Shown: positions 1 through 8,776, numbered from the stretch's first letter. The stretch: 23,666 nucleotides of DNA from an uncultured Burkholderiales bacterium (GCA_937872165.1 CALMOR010000083.1:508-24173); one strand, 5' to 3'. The notes: a model not told the origin generated them from the sequence alone. Translations and numbers: made by a program.

Positions 1-1
1 C

Positions 2-1303
2 GTCAACACGGTCCACGTCGCGAACGACTTCTCGAACGTGGCCGAGCAGAACCTCTCGATCGTGCTCGCGTCCGGTGCCGCGGCCTACGACGCGGCGATC
101 GGCAGCGCCGGCCCGTCGACGGTGGATCTCGGCAGTGCCCGCGTCGGCGGCGTCCTCGCCCGCTCGTTGACGGTCGCCAACGTCCAGGCACCCGGCGCGT
201 TCAGCGAGGACCTCGACGCGCGCGTGACCGGCACCGGCGGCGGCGTCGTCGCGAGCGGCTCGGTGCTCGGCGTCGTCGCCGGCGCGAGCGCGAACGGCAT
301 CCCGACCTCGTTCGCGACCGGCGTCGCCGGCGCGAAGAGCGGCACCGTCACGATCCGCTACGACACGGCGGGCACGGTAGCCGGCGTCGACGACGGCCTA
401 GGCAAGGCCGCTGTCGGCGACCAGACCGTCGCGCTGACCGGCAAGGTCTACACGCCGGCCGTCGCGGTGCTCGAGACGCCGTCGGTCGCGTTCGGCATCG
501 TGCATGTCGGAGACGTCGCGAGCCGCAACGTCACGGTGAGGAACGGCGCGACGACGACCGCGCTGAACGACACGCTGGTCGCCGCTGCGCTGTCGGTCAC
601 CGCGCCCTTCACGGCCAGCGGTCGGGTGAGCGGTCTCGCGGCCCAGGAAGCCAGCGACGCGCTGACCGTCGGCCTCGACACGCGCGTGGCCGGCATCTAC
701 GCGGGCTCGGCCGCGTTCAGCGCCGCGAGCCACGACGACGACCTGACGGACGCCGCGCTCGCGAACCTCGCCGTCGGTCTGTCGGGACAGGTCGACAACT
801 ACGCGAGCGAAGCCTTCGTCTTCGGCGGAGGCGCCGGGACGCTGACGCGGATCGGCTCGACCTTCTTCCTCGACTACGGAACCGTCGCCCAGGGCACAGG
901 CGTCTTCAGGACCACGCTCGCGGCCGTCAACGATGCCGCCGGCCCCGCGGACCTGCTCGACGGCACGTTCCGCTTCGACGATCCGTCCGACTTCGGCGAG
1001 TCCGGCCTGACGAGCTTCTTCGACCTGGTCGCCGGGCAGACCTCCGGCGCACTGCTGTTCGGTTTCGACACCGGCACCGTCGGCAGCTTCACCGACAGCA
1101 TCACGCTGCTGGGCGTGGGCCACAACGCGAGCGGCTACTCGGCCGCGCTCGACGACGTGCGCCTGATCGTGCGAGGCACCGTCGCGGCCCGCGTCGCCGA
1201 CGTGCCCGAACCCGACTCCGCGCTGCTCGTCGGGCTCGGCGTCGTGCTGCTGGTCGTGCGACGGACGAAGCGCGTCTCGGCGCTTCGCGTCGGCGGACGA
1301 TGA
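2..1303 (+). CDS. PEP-CTERM sorting-domain protein with choice-of-anchor-D-like repeats (5' end outside window)
   Basis: The reading frame is open from base 2, so the true start lies upstream of the window. The protein is Ala/Gly/Val/Thr/Asp-rich and looks secreted. At least three beta-sandwich-like repeats can be seen, each opening with a pattern like 'DLGSARVGG' or 'AFGIVHVGD', then an alternating 'LTV-N' strand. They begin near bases 120, 480 and 865. This resembles the choice-of-anchor D type of extracellular repeat. The C-terminus is a clear PEP-CTERM signal: 'VPEPDSA', a hydrophobic stretch of Leu/Val/Gly, then 'RRTKR'. Such tails are cleaved by an exosortase during export to the envelope or matrix in exopolysaccharide-producing bacteria. 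No exosortase gene is in the window. The role of the protein is unknown. Family identity of the tail is confident; the repeat family is inferred from pattern alone. Confidence 0.85.
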   Translation, partial: VNTVHVANDFSNVAEQNLSIVLASGAAAYDAAIGSAGPSTVDLGSARVGGVLARSLTVANVQAPGAFSEDLDARVTGTGGGVVASGSVLGVVAGASANGIPTSFATGVAGAKSGTVTIRYDTAGTVAGVDDGLGKAAVGDQTVALTGKVYTPAVAVLETPSVAFGIVHVGDVASRNVTVRNGATTTALNDTLVAAALSVTAPFTASGRVSGLAAQEASDALTVGLDTRVAGIYAGSAAFSAASHDDDLTDAALANLAVGLSGQVDNYASEAFVFGGGAGTLTRIGSTFFLDYGTVAQGTGVFRTTLAAVNDAAGPADLLDGTFRFDDPSDFGESGLTSFFDLVAGQTSGALLFGFDTGTVGSFTDSITLLGVGHNASGYSAALDDVRLIVRGTVAARVADVPEPDSALLVGLGVVLLVVRRTKRVSALRVGGR

Positions 1304-1430
1304 TGCGCGCGACGGAGTGCCCGCCGCGGGTCCTGTCGAGCGAGCGGTACGCCTCCGAGTGTCAGGCAGTCCGGTCGCAGGACGTGTCCCCGGCGGCCCT
1401 CGGACTCTCGGCCCGCCCGCTCCCGTCGCC

Positions 1431-3023
1431 ATGCCCTTGAACGACGACGCGTCCGCATCCACCTCCACGCCCGCCTCGACGGAAGCCCTTCCCTTCCGCT
1501 TCGTCGCCGACCTGATCCGCGAGCATGCGCTCGAGCGTCCCGATCACACGGCGTTGATCGACGATCGCGCGGCGCTCGGCTACCGAGAACTCGATCGGCT
1601 GATGGACCGCGTCGCCGCGTCGCTGCAGCGCGACGGCGTGCGGCCGACGGACGCCGTCGCGATCTGCGCGGCGACCTCGGTGCGATACGCGGCGATCTAC
1701 CTCGGAGCGCTGCGTGCCGGCATCGCGGTCGCACCGCTGTCGCCGTCGGTCACACCGAAGAGCTTCGCCTCGATGCTGGCCGATGCGGGCGCGACGCGAC
1801 TCTTCGTCGACCGCGCCGCGGCCGATGCGCTCGGGACCGGCGCGCACGACGGCGTCACGCCGATCGCGCTCGAGGACGGCGTCGCGGGCATCTCCTTCGA
1901 CACCTGGCTGATGCCCGAGGGCTCACGACCTGCGCAGGTCGACGTGCGACCCGAGTGGGCGTTCAACATCATCTATTCGTCGGGCACGACGGGACAGCCG
2001 AAGGGCATCGTGCAGTCGCACGCGATGCGCTGGACCCACGTGATGCGCGGCAGGACCTACGACTACGGCGAAGACGGCGTCACGCTGCTCGCGACGCCGC
2101 TCTACTCGAACACGACGTTGGTGGTTTTCTTCCCCACCCTGGCCTTCGGCGGCACCGTGGTCCTGATGCCGAAATTCGACGCGGCCGCCTACCTCGCGCT
2201 CGCCGAGCGTCGTCGCGCGACGCACACGATGCTGGTCCCGGTACAGTACCAGCGGATCATGGCGCTCCCGGACTTCGACGACTACGACCTGCGGTCGTAT
2301 CGCTTCAAGTTCTGCACGAGCGCGCCCTTCTCCGCGGCGCTGAAGGCGAACGTCCTGGCGCGCTGGCCGGGCGGTCTCGTCGAGTTCTACGGGATGACCG
2401 AAGGGGGCGGCACCTGCATCCTCGCCGCGCATCTGCATCCGACCAAGCTGCACACCGTCGGGCTGCCCGCCGAGGGACACGAGGTCCGCCTCATCGACGA
2501 CGACGGCGCCGAGGCGACCGCGGGATCGATCGGCGAGGTGGTCGGTCGATCGGCCGGCATGATGACCGGCTATCACCGTCAGCCGCAGAAGACGCGCGAC
2601 GCGGAGTGGTTCGACACGGCCGGCCGCCGCTTCATCCGCACCGGCGACATCGGCCGCTTCGACGAGGACGGCTTCCTCGTGCTGATGGACCGCAGGAAGG
2701 ACATGATCATCAGCGGCGGATTCAACGTCTACCCGAGCGATCTCGAAGCGCTGCTGCACGAGCATCCGGCGGTGCGCGAGGCCGCGGTCGTCGGCGTGCC
2801 GTCGACCGCCTGGGGCGAGACGCCGATCGCGTTCGTCGTCACGCGCGACGAGCCGATGGTCACGGCCGACGAACTGACGGCGTGGATCAATCGGCGGGTC
2901 GGCAAGACGCAGCGCATCGCGCGCCTGAGCCTCGTCGACGAACTGCCGCGCAGCGCGATCGGCAAGGTGCTCAAGCGCGAGCTCCGCGACGCGCACGTCG
3001 CGAGCGGCGAGGCGCCGCGCTGA
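1431..3023 (+). CDS. AMP-dependent acyl-CoA synthetase/ligase (ANL superfamily)
   Basis: Predicted 530-residue adenylate-forming enzyme that activates a carboxylic acid with ATP and then loads it onto CoA. All core motifs are present: the P-loop 'YSSGTTGQPKG' near residues 181-191, 'FYGMTEGGG' near 319-327, 'RTGD' near 403, the hinge 'DRRKDMIISGGFNVYP' near 420-435, and the C-terminal catalytic Lys512 in 'SAIGKVLKRE'. Length fits medium- or long-chain and aromatic acyl-CoA ligases; the acyl substrate cannot be told. The frame is open back to a GTG at 1317, but those 38 residues look non-conserved and Pro/Gly/Arg-rich, so I chose the ATG at 1431. No convincing Shine-Dalgarno sequence is seen. 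It is transcribed towards the GlxA-type regulator, with only 4 bp between the stop codons. Confidence 0.93.
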   Translation: MPLNDDASASTSTPASTEALPFRFVADLIREHALERPDHTALIDDRAALGYRELDRLMDRVAASLQRDGVRPTDAVAICAATSVRYAAIYLGALRAGIAVAPLSPSVTPKSFASMLADAGATRLFVDRAAADALGTGAHDGVTPIALEDGVAGISFDTWLMPEGSRPAQVDVRPEWAFNIIYSSGTTGQPKGIVQSHAMRWTHVMRGRTYDYGEDGVTLLATPLYSNTTLVVFFPTLAFGGTVVLMPKFDAAAYLALAERRRATHTMLVPVQYQRIMALPDFDDYDLRSYRFKFCTSAPFSAALKANVLARWPGGLVEFYGMTEGGGTCILAAHLHPTKLHTVGLPAEGHEVRLIDDDGAEATAGSIGEVVGRSAGMMTGYHRQPQKTRDAEWFDTAGRRFIRTGDIGRFDEDGFLVLMDRRKDMIISGGFNVYPSDLEALLHEHPAVREAAVVGVPSTAWGETPIAFVVTRDEPMVTADELTAWINRRVGKTQRIARLSLVDELPRSAIGKVLKRELRDAHVASGEAPR

Positions 3024-3027
3024 GACG

Positions 3028-4053
3028 TCAGGCCGCAGCGCTCAGCGAACGGGCCGGCACCGACAGGTCGTCGAAACGGAAGCGGCGTCGATAGGTGCTC
3101 GGTGTCACGCCGAAGCGCCGTTCGAACGCGCGGCGGAACGCGTCGCTGTTGCGAAAGCCGATCGCGCTCGCGATCCCGTCCATGCCTTCGGTGCCCGACG
3201 CGAGTCGGGTGCGGGCCTCGTCGAGGCGCAGGCGCTCGAGATAGGCGGCCGGCGACTCGTCGAAGAGGGCCCTGAAGCGTCGGGTGAAGTGCCGGACCCC
3301 CAGGCGGGCGCGCTCGGCCATCTCGTCGACGGTCCAGTCCTGGTCGAGGTGGCCGGCCATCTCGTTGACCAGATCCGCGAGGCGGTCCCCGACGCGCGTC
3401 TCGAAGCGAAGCGGTTCCGAATACTGCTGCTGGCCACCGGAGCGCTGCATGTAGACGACCATCCTGCGGGCCGTCGCCAGCGCCACGCTCGCGCCGTGGT
3501 CCTCGTCGATCAGCGCGAGCGCGAGGTCGATGCCCGCGGTCATGCCGCCCGAACTGTAGAACGGGCCGTCCTTGACGAAGATCGCATCGGGCTCGATCGT
3601 GACGCGCGGGAAGCGCTGCGCCGCGTCGACCGCGTGATCCCAGTGGGTCGTCGCGCGGCGCCCGTCCATCAGGCCGTCGGCCGCGAGACCGTAGAGCCCC
3701 GTGCAGATCGAGACCATGCGTCGCGTGCCGTCGACCCGCTCGCGCAGCCAGCCGGCGACCTTCGCATTGGTCTGCGGCTGCTGCAGTCCCGAACCGCCCG
3801 GAACGACGATGGTGTCGAATTCCGGTGCGGCGTCGATCGTGATATCGGGCAGGAAGCGGACCCCCGACTCCGCGACGAAGGGGCCGCCGCGCAGCCCGAC
3901 GATCTGGGTCGCATAGCGGCTGACCGGCGCGCCCCGCTCGGTGTCGTTGGCGACGTGGAAGGCTTCGAGCATTCCGGTCATGTCGATCGCGGCGACGCCG
4001 TCGAAGCCGAGCATGCCGATGCGTTTGACGCGATTCGATGCGAGGGAGGACAT
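3028..4053 (-). CDS. GlxA-family AraC-type transcriptional regulator with DJ-1/PfpI-like domain
   Basis: About 341 residues from the chosen ATG at 4053. The N-terminal half (about residues 8-190) is a DJ-1/PfpI-like sensor domain. It carries the GlxA signature 'SICTGLYGLAADGLMDGRR' followed by 'ATTHW', with the nucleophile-elbow cysteine at about residue 117. The C-terminal part (about 240-335) is a double helix-turn-helix AraC domain ('MAERARLGVRHFTRRF', then 'IASAIGFRNSDAFRRAF' and 'FGVTPSTYRRRF'). Members of this family are DNA-binding activators, often of catabolic or stress genes. The frame extends to an ATG at 4140, but the extra 29 residues are Arg-rich and unlike the family, so the shorter form is preferred. 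It converges on the acyl-CoA synthetase; no obvious target gene is divergent from it, so the regulon is unknown. Confidence 0.9.
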   Translation of the reverse strand: MSSLASNRVKRIGMLGFDGVAAIDMTGMLEAFHVANDTERGAPVSRYATQIVGLRGGPFVAESGVRFLPDITIDAAPEFDTIVVPGGSGLQQPQTNAKVAGWLRERVDGTRRMVSICTGLYGLAADGLMDGRRATTHWDHAVDAAQRFPRVTIEPDAIFVKDGPFYSSGGMTAGIDLALALIDEDHGASVALATARRMVVYMQRSGGQQQYSEPLRFETRVGDRLADLVNEMAGHLDQDWTVDEMAERARLGVRHFTRRFRALFDESPAAYLERLRLDEARTRLASGTEGMDGIASAIGFRNSDAFRRAFERRFGVTPSTYRRRFRFDDLSVPARSLSAAA

Positions 4054-4321
4054 GGCGGTGATGACTCGGGTCGGATGAAGGGGATCGAGGCGCGTCGCAC
4101 GGGCGGCGACGACCTTCGTGCGCCCGACGGCGCGATGCACCGCGCGATGCCTCGAAGGCGCTTGGTCGGTCCAAACCCTCCGGGCTTACATCGCGTCGAC
4201 GACGATGCGGGCCGAAGCAGGCGCCGCGGAAGGACGGTCGAGCGGCCGCCGACTCGTTCGTCCCGCCGACGTCCCCGGATGCCGTGCGCGCGGAGCGCAG
4301 AACCCGCGTCTCGACCTCCGC

Positions 4322-4618
4322 TCAGGAAGGGTCGACCGGCCCTTCCGGCTCCTGCGGCTCGTCGAGGAAATACGCGGCGACCTCGCCCTTGAACTTCAGC
4401 AGGACCGGGTTGCCGCGACGGTCCCTCGCCTTGCCGACGGCCATGCGGACCCAGCCTTCGCTGACGCAGTACTCCTCGATCGTGGTCTTCTCGACGCCGT
4501 TGAAGCGCACGCCGACCCCGCGCTCGAGCGCACCCGCGTCGTACCAGCGACTCTTCGGATCGACGGCCAGTCGATCGGGCGGCGTCGTGCGCACCGACAT
4601 ACCCGGGCTCTCGTCCAT
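4322..4618 (-). CDS. DUF3297 family protein
   Basis: A 98-residue small protein recognised as DUF3297 by its conserved body: 'PPDRLAVDP', 'ERGVGVRFNGVEKT', 'EEYCVSEGWVRMAVGKA' and 'GNPVLLKFKGEV'. The family is widespread in proteobacteria; I know of no assigned function. A good Shine-Dalgarno sequence (GAGGAGAG, bases 4623-4630) precedes the ATG at 4618. It lies 59 bp downstream of glgA on the same strand and could be the last gene of the glgC-glgA transcript. The C-terminus beyond the family core is acidic and Pro/Glu-rich. Confidence 0.9.
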   Translation of the reverse strand: MDESPGMSVRTTPPDRLAVDPKSRWYDAGALERGVGVRFNGVEKTTIEEYCVSEGWVRMAVGKARDRRGNPVLLKFKGEVAAYFLDEPQEPEGPVDPS

Positions 4619-4677
4619 CGTTCTCTCCTCGACTCTCGCGGCTCACCGCGGCCGCAGGCCGGCACCTTACCTCGGGA

Positions 4678-6135
4678 TCAGGGGACGAGGCGGCGATAGA
4701 GGTCGGCGTAGAGGCGGGCCGACTGCGTCCAGCTCACGTCCGAGCCCATGCCGCTCCGCTGCAGTCCTCGCCATGCGTCCGGTCGGGCGTGCAACTCGAC
4801 GAGACGGGACATGGCCTCGACGACGCCGTCGACCGTGACGTCGGCGAACTGCACGCCGGTCGCGACGCCGGCGGCCAGCGACGCGAGGTTCGCGTCGATG
4901 ACCGTGTCGGCCAGCCCGCCGACCCGCGAGACGACCGGAACGCATCCGTAGCGCAGGCCGTACAGCTGCGTCAGCCCGCAGGGTTCGAAGCGGCTCGGGA
5001 CCAGGATCGCATCGCTGCCTCCCTGCAGCAGATGCGACAGTCCCTCGTCGTAGCCGATGCGCACGGCGACGCGGGCCGGATGGCGCGACGCGGCCTCGAG
5101 CAAGGCCTCTTCGAGCGCAGTGTCGCCGGAGCCGAGCACCGCCATTCTCGCGCCGAGCGCGACGATCGCATCCACCGCCTCGACGACGAGATCGATGCCC
5201 TTCTGCGTCGTCAGGCGACTGATCATGCAGACCAGCGGGCCGGGCCCCGGCGCGAGACCGAAGCGCTCCTCGAGCGCGTACCGGTTGGCCGCGCGGGCGT
5301 CGAGTGCATCGACGTCGAAGCGCATCGCGAGATGCGGGTCGGTGGCGGGGTTCCAGACCTCGATGTCGATGCCGTTGACGATGCCGCTCAACGCGTCTCC
5401 CCGCCAGCGCAGCATCGCGTCCATGCCCATGCCGCCGTCCGGCGTGACGATCTCGTGCGCGTAGCTCGGGCTGACGGTCGTCACGGCGTTCGCCAACAGG
5501 ATGCCGGCCTTGAGGAAGCCGACGTCGCCGAAGTACTCGAGCCCGTGCGGCACGAAGGCACGCTCGGGCAGGCCGAGCCGCGAGAAGGTCGCTGCGGGGA
5601 ACTGTCCCTGGAACGCGATGTTGTGCAACGTGAGGACGGTCGCCGGACGACGACGGCCGTCGCCCGCGAATTCGAGATAGGCCGGCACCAGCGCGGCCTG
5701 CCAGTCGTGACCGTGGATCACGTCGGGCACGAAGGCGTCCACCTCGCCCCAGCCGATGCGGGTCGCCGCGAAGGACAACGCCGCGAACCGCTCGGCGTTG
5801 TCGGGCCAGTCCTGCCCGGACGCGTCCAGGTAGGGATTGCCGGGTCGCGCGTAGAGGTGCGGCGCATCGAGCACGAACAGGTCCAGCGATCCGCGACTTC
5901 CGCGGAGCAGACGCGCGGGGCCGCCGAAGAAGCCGGCCCACGTCGCGGCGACGGCGCCGTCGAAGCCCTCGAGCACGGCCGGGTAGCCCGGCACCAGCGT
6001 GCGGACCTCCACGTCGAGCGCCGCGAGAGCCGCGGGCAACGCGCCGGTGACGTCGGCGAGTCCGCCGGTCTTGATCAACGGAAAGATCTCCGACGCGACC
6101 GACAGGACCTTCGACGACCGCCCTCGTTCAGGCAT
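4678..6135 (-). CDS. glgA: Glycogen synthase (ADP-glucose), GT5 family
   Basis: A 485-residue glycogen synthase that transfers glucose from ADP-glucose to a growing alpha-1,4-glucan in the cytoplasm. The N-terminal GT5 signature 'PLIKTGGLADVTGALP' is present; the ADP-glucose-binding lysine is residue 22. 'HGHDWQAALVP', 'LTLHNIAFQG', 'GIVNGIDIEVWNP', 'ISRLTTQKGIDL' and the C-terminal 'PSRFEPCGLTQLYGLRYG' acid/loop region follow in the usual order. Length matches the bacterial family. Its ATG at 6135 lies inside the 3' end of glgC (8-bp overlap), indicating translational coupling with ADP-glucose pyrophosphorylase. No branching enzyme, debranching enzyme or phosphorylase gene is nearby. Confidence 0.96.
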   Translation of the reverse strand: MPERGRSSKVLSVASEIFPLIKTGGLADVTGALPAALAALDVEVRTLVPGYPAVLEGFDGAVAATWAGFFGGPARLLRGSRGSLDLFVLDAPHLYARPGNPYLDASGQDWPDNAERFAALSFAATRIGWGEVDAFVPDVIHGHDWQAALVPAYLEFAGDGRRRPATVLTLHNIAFQGQFPAATFSRLGLPERAFVPHGLEYFGDVGFLKAGILLANAVTTVSPSYAHEIVTPDGGMGMDAMLRWRGDALSGIVNGIDIEVWNPATDPHLAMRFDVDALDARAANRYALEERFGLAPGPGPLVCMISRLTTQKGIDLVVEAVDAIVALGARMAVLGSGDTALEEALLEAASRHPARVAVRIGYDEGLSHLLQGGSDAILVPSRFEPCGLTQLYGLRYGCVPVVSRVGGLADTVIDANLASLAAGVATGVQFADVTVDGVVEAMSRLVELHARPDAWRGLQRSGMGSDVSWTQSARLYADLYRRLVP

Positions 6136-7393
6136 GCAGACGGTCGATCATGGCTTGCGTGACGAGGCAGATGCCCTTGTCAGTGCGACGGAAGCGGTGA
6201 GCGTCGAACGCCGCGTCCTCGCCGACCACGAGGCCCTCGGGGATGTTGACGCCGCGATCGACCACGACTCGATTCAGGCGCACGTGCCGTCCCACCGTGA
6301 CGTAGGGAAGGATGACGGTCTCGTTGACGTGCGCATACGAGTTCGTGCGGACACCGGTGAACAGCAGCGAACGACGCAGCTCGGTGCCCGAGACGATGCA
6401 GCCGCCCGAGACCAGCGAGGAGATCGCGGTGCCGCGACGGCCCGGTTCGTCGTGGACGAACTTCGCGGGCGCCGTCAGTTCACTGTAGGTCCAGATCGGC
6501 CAGGTGGTGTCGTAGAGATCGAGCGCCGGAAGGATGTCGGTCAGGTCGATGTTCGATTCCCAGTACGCGTCGACCGTGCCGACGTCGCGCCAGTAGGCCT
6601 CGGCCTCGTGGGCCGAGCGCACGCACGACTCGCTGAAGCGATGCGCGATCGCCTTGCCGCTCGCGACGATCTTCGGGATCAGGTCCTTGCCGAAGTCGTT
6701 GCTCGACGACGGGTCGTGCGCGTCCTCGTTCAGCAGATCGAACAGGAACTTCGTGTTGAACACGTAGATGCCCATCGACGCGAGCGCCATATCGGGCTTG
6801 TCGGGCATGCCGGGCGGATCGGCCGGCTTCTCGATGAAGCTGATGACGCGGTCGCCCTCGCCGACGTGCATGACGCCGAAGCCCGAAGCCTCCGCGCGCG
6901 GTACCTCGATGCAGCCGAGCGTGACGTCGGCGTCGGTCTGGCAATGCTGTTCGAGCATCACCGTGTAGTCCATCTTGTAGATGTGGTCGCCCGCGAGCAC
7001 GACGATGTAGGTCGGCTGGTAGTCCTGGACGATGTCGATGTTCTGGAACACCGCGTCCGCGGTGCCGCGATACCACAGGTCCTCCGAGACACGCTGGCTG
7101 GCCGGCAGGATGTCGAAGCTCTCGTTGCGCTCTGCGCGCATGAAGCTCCAGCCGCGCGTCAGGTGGCGGATCAGGCTGTGCGCCTTGTACTGGGTCGCGA
7201 CGCCGATGCGGCGGATGCCGGAGTTGAGCGCGTTGCTGAGCGCGAAGTCGATGATGCGGGTCTTGCCGCCGAAGAACACGGCGGGCTTCGCCCTTCGATC
7301 GGTCAGCTCCATCAGGCGGCTGCCACGGCCGCCCGCGAGCACGAAGGCCATCGTCTCGCTGGCCAGGCGAGTCCCTCGTTGGCGTGGGGTCAC
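6128..7393 (-). CDS. glgC: Glucose-1-phosphate adenylyltransferase (ADP-glucose pyrophosphorylase)
   Basis: A 421-residue enzyme making ADP-glucose from ATP and glucose-1-phosphate, the committed step of glycogen synthesis. The nucleotidyltransferase domain shows 'LAGGRGSRLMELTDRRAKPAV', split here as 'LAGGRGSRL' and 'RRAKPAVFFGGK', then 'YRGTADAVFQN', 'VLAGDHIYKMDY' with the metal-binding Asp, 'GFGVMHV' and 'FIEKP'. A left-handed beta-helix follows ('SLVSGGCIVSGTELRRSL', 'VVVDRGVNIPEG'), as in bacterial GlgC. The start is a GTG at 7393, supported by a GAGGAG ribosome-binding site at the right spacing. It is the first gene of the glgC-glgA pair and overlaps glgA by 8 bp. Allosteric control by glycolytic intermediates is typical of the family. 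Confidence 0.96.
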   Translation of the reverse strand: MTPRQRGTRLASETMAFVLAGGRGSRLMELTDRRAKPAVFFGGKTRIIDFALSNALNSGIRRIGVATQYKAHSLIRHLTRGWSFMRAERNESFDILPASQRVSEDLWYRGTADAVFQNIDIVQDYQPTYIVVLAGDHIYKMDYTVMLEQHCQTDADVTLGCIEVPRAEASGFGVMHVGEGDRVISFIEKPADPPGMPDKPDMALASMGIYVFNTKFLFDLLNEDAHDPSSSNDFGKDLIPKIVASGKAIAHRFSESCVRSAHEAEAYWRDVGTVDAYWESNIDLTDILPALDLYDTTWPIWTYSELTAPAKFVHDEPGRRGTAISSLVSGGCIVSGTELRRSLLFTGVRTNSYAHVNETVILPYVTVGRHVRLNRVVVDRGVNIPEGLVVGEDAAFDAHRFRRTDKGICLVTQAMIDRLHA

Positions 7394-7398
7394 GCGGT

Positions 7399-7404
7399 CT
7401 CCTC
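7399..7404 (-). promoter_or_regulatory. Ribosome-binding site of glgC (decides GTG start)
   Basis: On the minus strand GAGGAG lies 5 bases upstream of the GTG at 7393. There is no in-frame ATG nearby that keeps the N-terminal region intact, so this supports a GTG start. Confidence 0.7.
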
Positions 7405-7531
7405 GTTGCCTTCGACATGGAATGTCGTCGATCGAAGGCTCTCGACGCTTACGCGAATGGCGGCGAATTTACTCCGTTTCGAGTTCGACGACGTGCAGCG
7501 CGTCTCGATGCGCGTCGATTCCTTCCCCGCT

Positions 7532-7552
7532 CCTTCGCGAACCGCGCGAAGG
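7532..7552 (-). terminator. Candidate hairpin terminator after the DMT transporter gene
   Basis: CCTTCGCG (7532-7539) and CGCGAAGG (7545-7552) form a perfect 8-bp stem with a 5-base loop, beginning 2 bases past the transporter stop codon at 7555. There is no T-tract, so it is not a classical intrinsic terminator, but it may stop transcription or protect the 3' end. Confidence 0.5.
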
Positions 7553-7554
7553 CT

Positions 7555-8499
7555 TCACACGGAACAGGACTCCGCGGCGTCGACGGTCGCGTCGCGCGCG
7601 GGATGGCGGTAGCGCGACGCGAGCACGCAGCCGAACACGATCAGTGCCGCGCCGACCAGCGTGACCGCGCTCACTCGCTCGTCGAAGATCGCCCATCCGA
7701 GGATGGCGGCCCACACGAACGACGTGTATTCGCTGGTCGACAGGTGGCTCGCATCGCTTCGCGCATAAGCCCATGCGAGCAACAGCAGCGACGCCACCGC
7801 GAGCGACGCGGCGATCAGCAGCGGCACGGCGTGATGGAACGGCGGTGCGTCGGCGAAGAAGGGACTGCCGAGCGCGAGCAGCGACGACACGATGGCGCTC
7901 TGCGAGAACGCGACTTCGACCGGATCGGCGACGAGCGCCTGGCGACGCATCAGGACGATGTTGAACGCGTACAGGAAGGCCGACGCGAGGACCGCGGCGG
8001 CTCCCTGCAGAGCCGCGGGTCCGCCGTCGGCCCCGAGATCGGAGCGCCATTGCCCGACCAGGATCACGACGACGCCGACGAACGCGATCGACGACGCGAC
8101 GACGGCCGCCCTCGCGATGCGCTCGCCGAGCACCAGCGCCGAAAGGTAGAGGGACAGCAGCGGTGCGACGAAGGTCAACGCGACCGCCTGTGCGATCGGC
8201 ACGCGCGCGAGACCCCAGAAGAATGCGATCGCCATCGCGGTCGAGACCGCGGCCCTCGCCGCGTGGACCTTCAGCGTCGCGGCGGTGACCGGCCGGCGCG
8301 GCCGCGCGAGATAGATCGAGCCGCTGATCAGCGTGCCGGCCAGGTTGCGCCAGAGGAGCGTCGTGTAGGTGCCGAGCGTCAGCACCAGTCCCTTCATCAT
8401 CGCGTCCATCAGCGAGAACATCGCGATGCCGAGCACGGCCACGGCGAAGACGGCCGCGGGCGACCAGCTACGTCGGGCGACGGCGCGCGGCACGCTCAT
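7555..8499 (-). CDS. DMT-superfamily transporter (EamA domains)
   Basis: A 314-residue integral membrane protein with about ten hydrophobic segments arranged as two EamA halves. The first segment is 'VFAVAVLGIAMFSLMDAMMKG', split as 'VFAVAVLGIAMF' and 'SLMDAMMK'. Family-like landmarks include 'LLWRNLAGTLI', 'GLARVPIAQAVALTFVAPLL' (20 residues), 'LGERI' at the end of the first half, and 'SEYTSFVWAAILGWAIFDE' near the end of the second half. Members export or import small metabolites and amino acids; the substrate here is not predictable. The open frame continues upstream to 8883, but that stretch is Arg/Ser/Pro-rich and antisense to the VF530-type gene, so the ATG at 8499 is chosen. Confidence 0.88.
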   Translation of the reverse strand: MSVPRAVARRSWSPAAVFAVAVLGIAMFSLMDAMMKGLVLTLGTYTTLLWRNLAGTLISGSIYLARPRRPVTAATLKVHAARAAVSTAMAIAFFWGLARVPIAQAVALTFVAPLLSLYLSALVLGERIARAAVVASSIAFVGVVVILVGQWRSDLGADGGPAALQGAAAVLASAFLYAFNIVLMRRQALVADPVEVAFSQSAIVSSLLALGSPFFADAPPFHHAVPLLIAASLAVASLLLLAWAYARSDASHLSTSEYTSFVWAAILGWAIFDERVSAVTLVGAALIVFGCVLASRYRHPARDATVDAAESCSV

Positions 8500-8522
8500 C
8501 GACGAGCGGCGACAATCGCGGC

Positions 8523-8762
8523 ATGTCGGACGCCGCCTCGCACGATCCGCTGCATGGCCTGACGCTCGAAGCGATCGTGACATCGCTCGTCGAGCGATAC
8601 GGCTGGGACGGGCTCGCGGAGCGGGTGCCGGTCCGCTGCTTCCAGTTCGATCCGTCGATCGGGTCCAGCCTCCGCTTCCTGCGCCGCACGCCGTGGGCGC
8701 GGGCCCGGGTCGAGAAGCTCTACCTGTCCATCGCGACGGAGCGGCGGCGATCGCCGCCGTGA
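8523..8762 (+). CDS. VF530-family DNA-binding protein (DUF2132)
   Basis: A 79-residue protein recognised by 'DPLHGLTLEAIVTSLVERYG', 'RCFQFDPSIGSSLRFLRRTP' and 'WARARVEKLYL', which match the VF530/DUF2132 family. The family name comes from a Vibrio fischeri structure, and members are annotated as DNA-binding. The role is otherwise unknown. Only 23 bp separate its ATG from that of the divergent transporter gene, and no clear ribosome-binding site is seen. It converges with the following hypothetical gene, 14 bp away. Confidence 0.88.
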   Translation: MSDAASHDPLHGLTLEAIVTSLVERYGWDGLAERVPVRCFQFDPSIGSSLRFLRRTPWARARVEKLYLSIATERRRSPP

Positions 8763-8776
8763 GCCGGAACGCCCCT

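Noticed and set aside
1317..1430. N-terminal extension of the acyl-CoA synthetase from an upstream GTG
   Set aside because: The 38 extra residues are Pro/Gly/Arg-rich and precede the normal N-terminal region of the family, so the ATG at 1431 is more likely.
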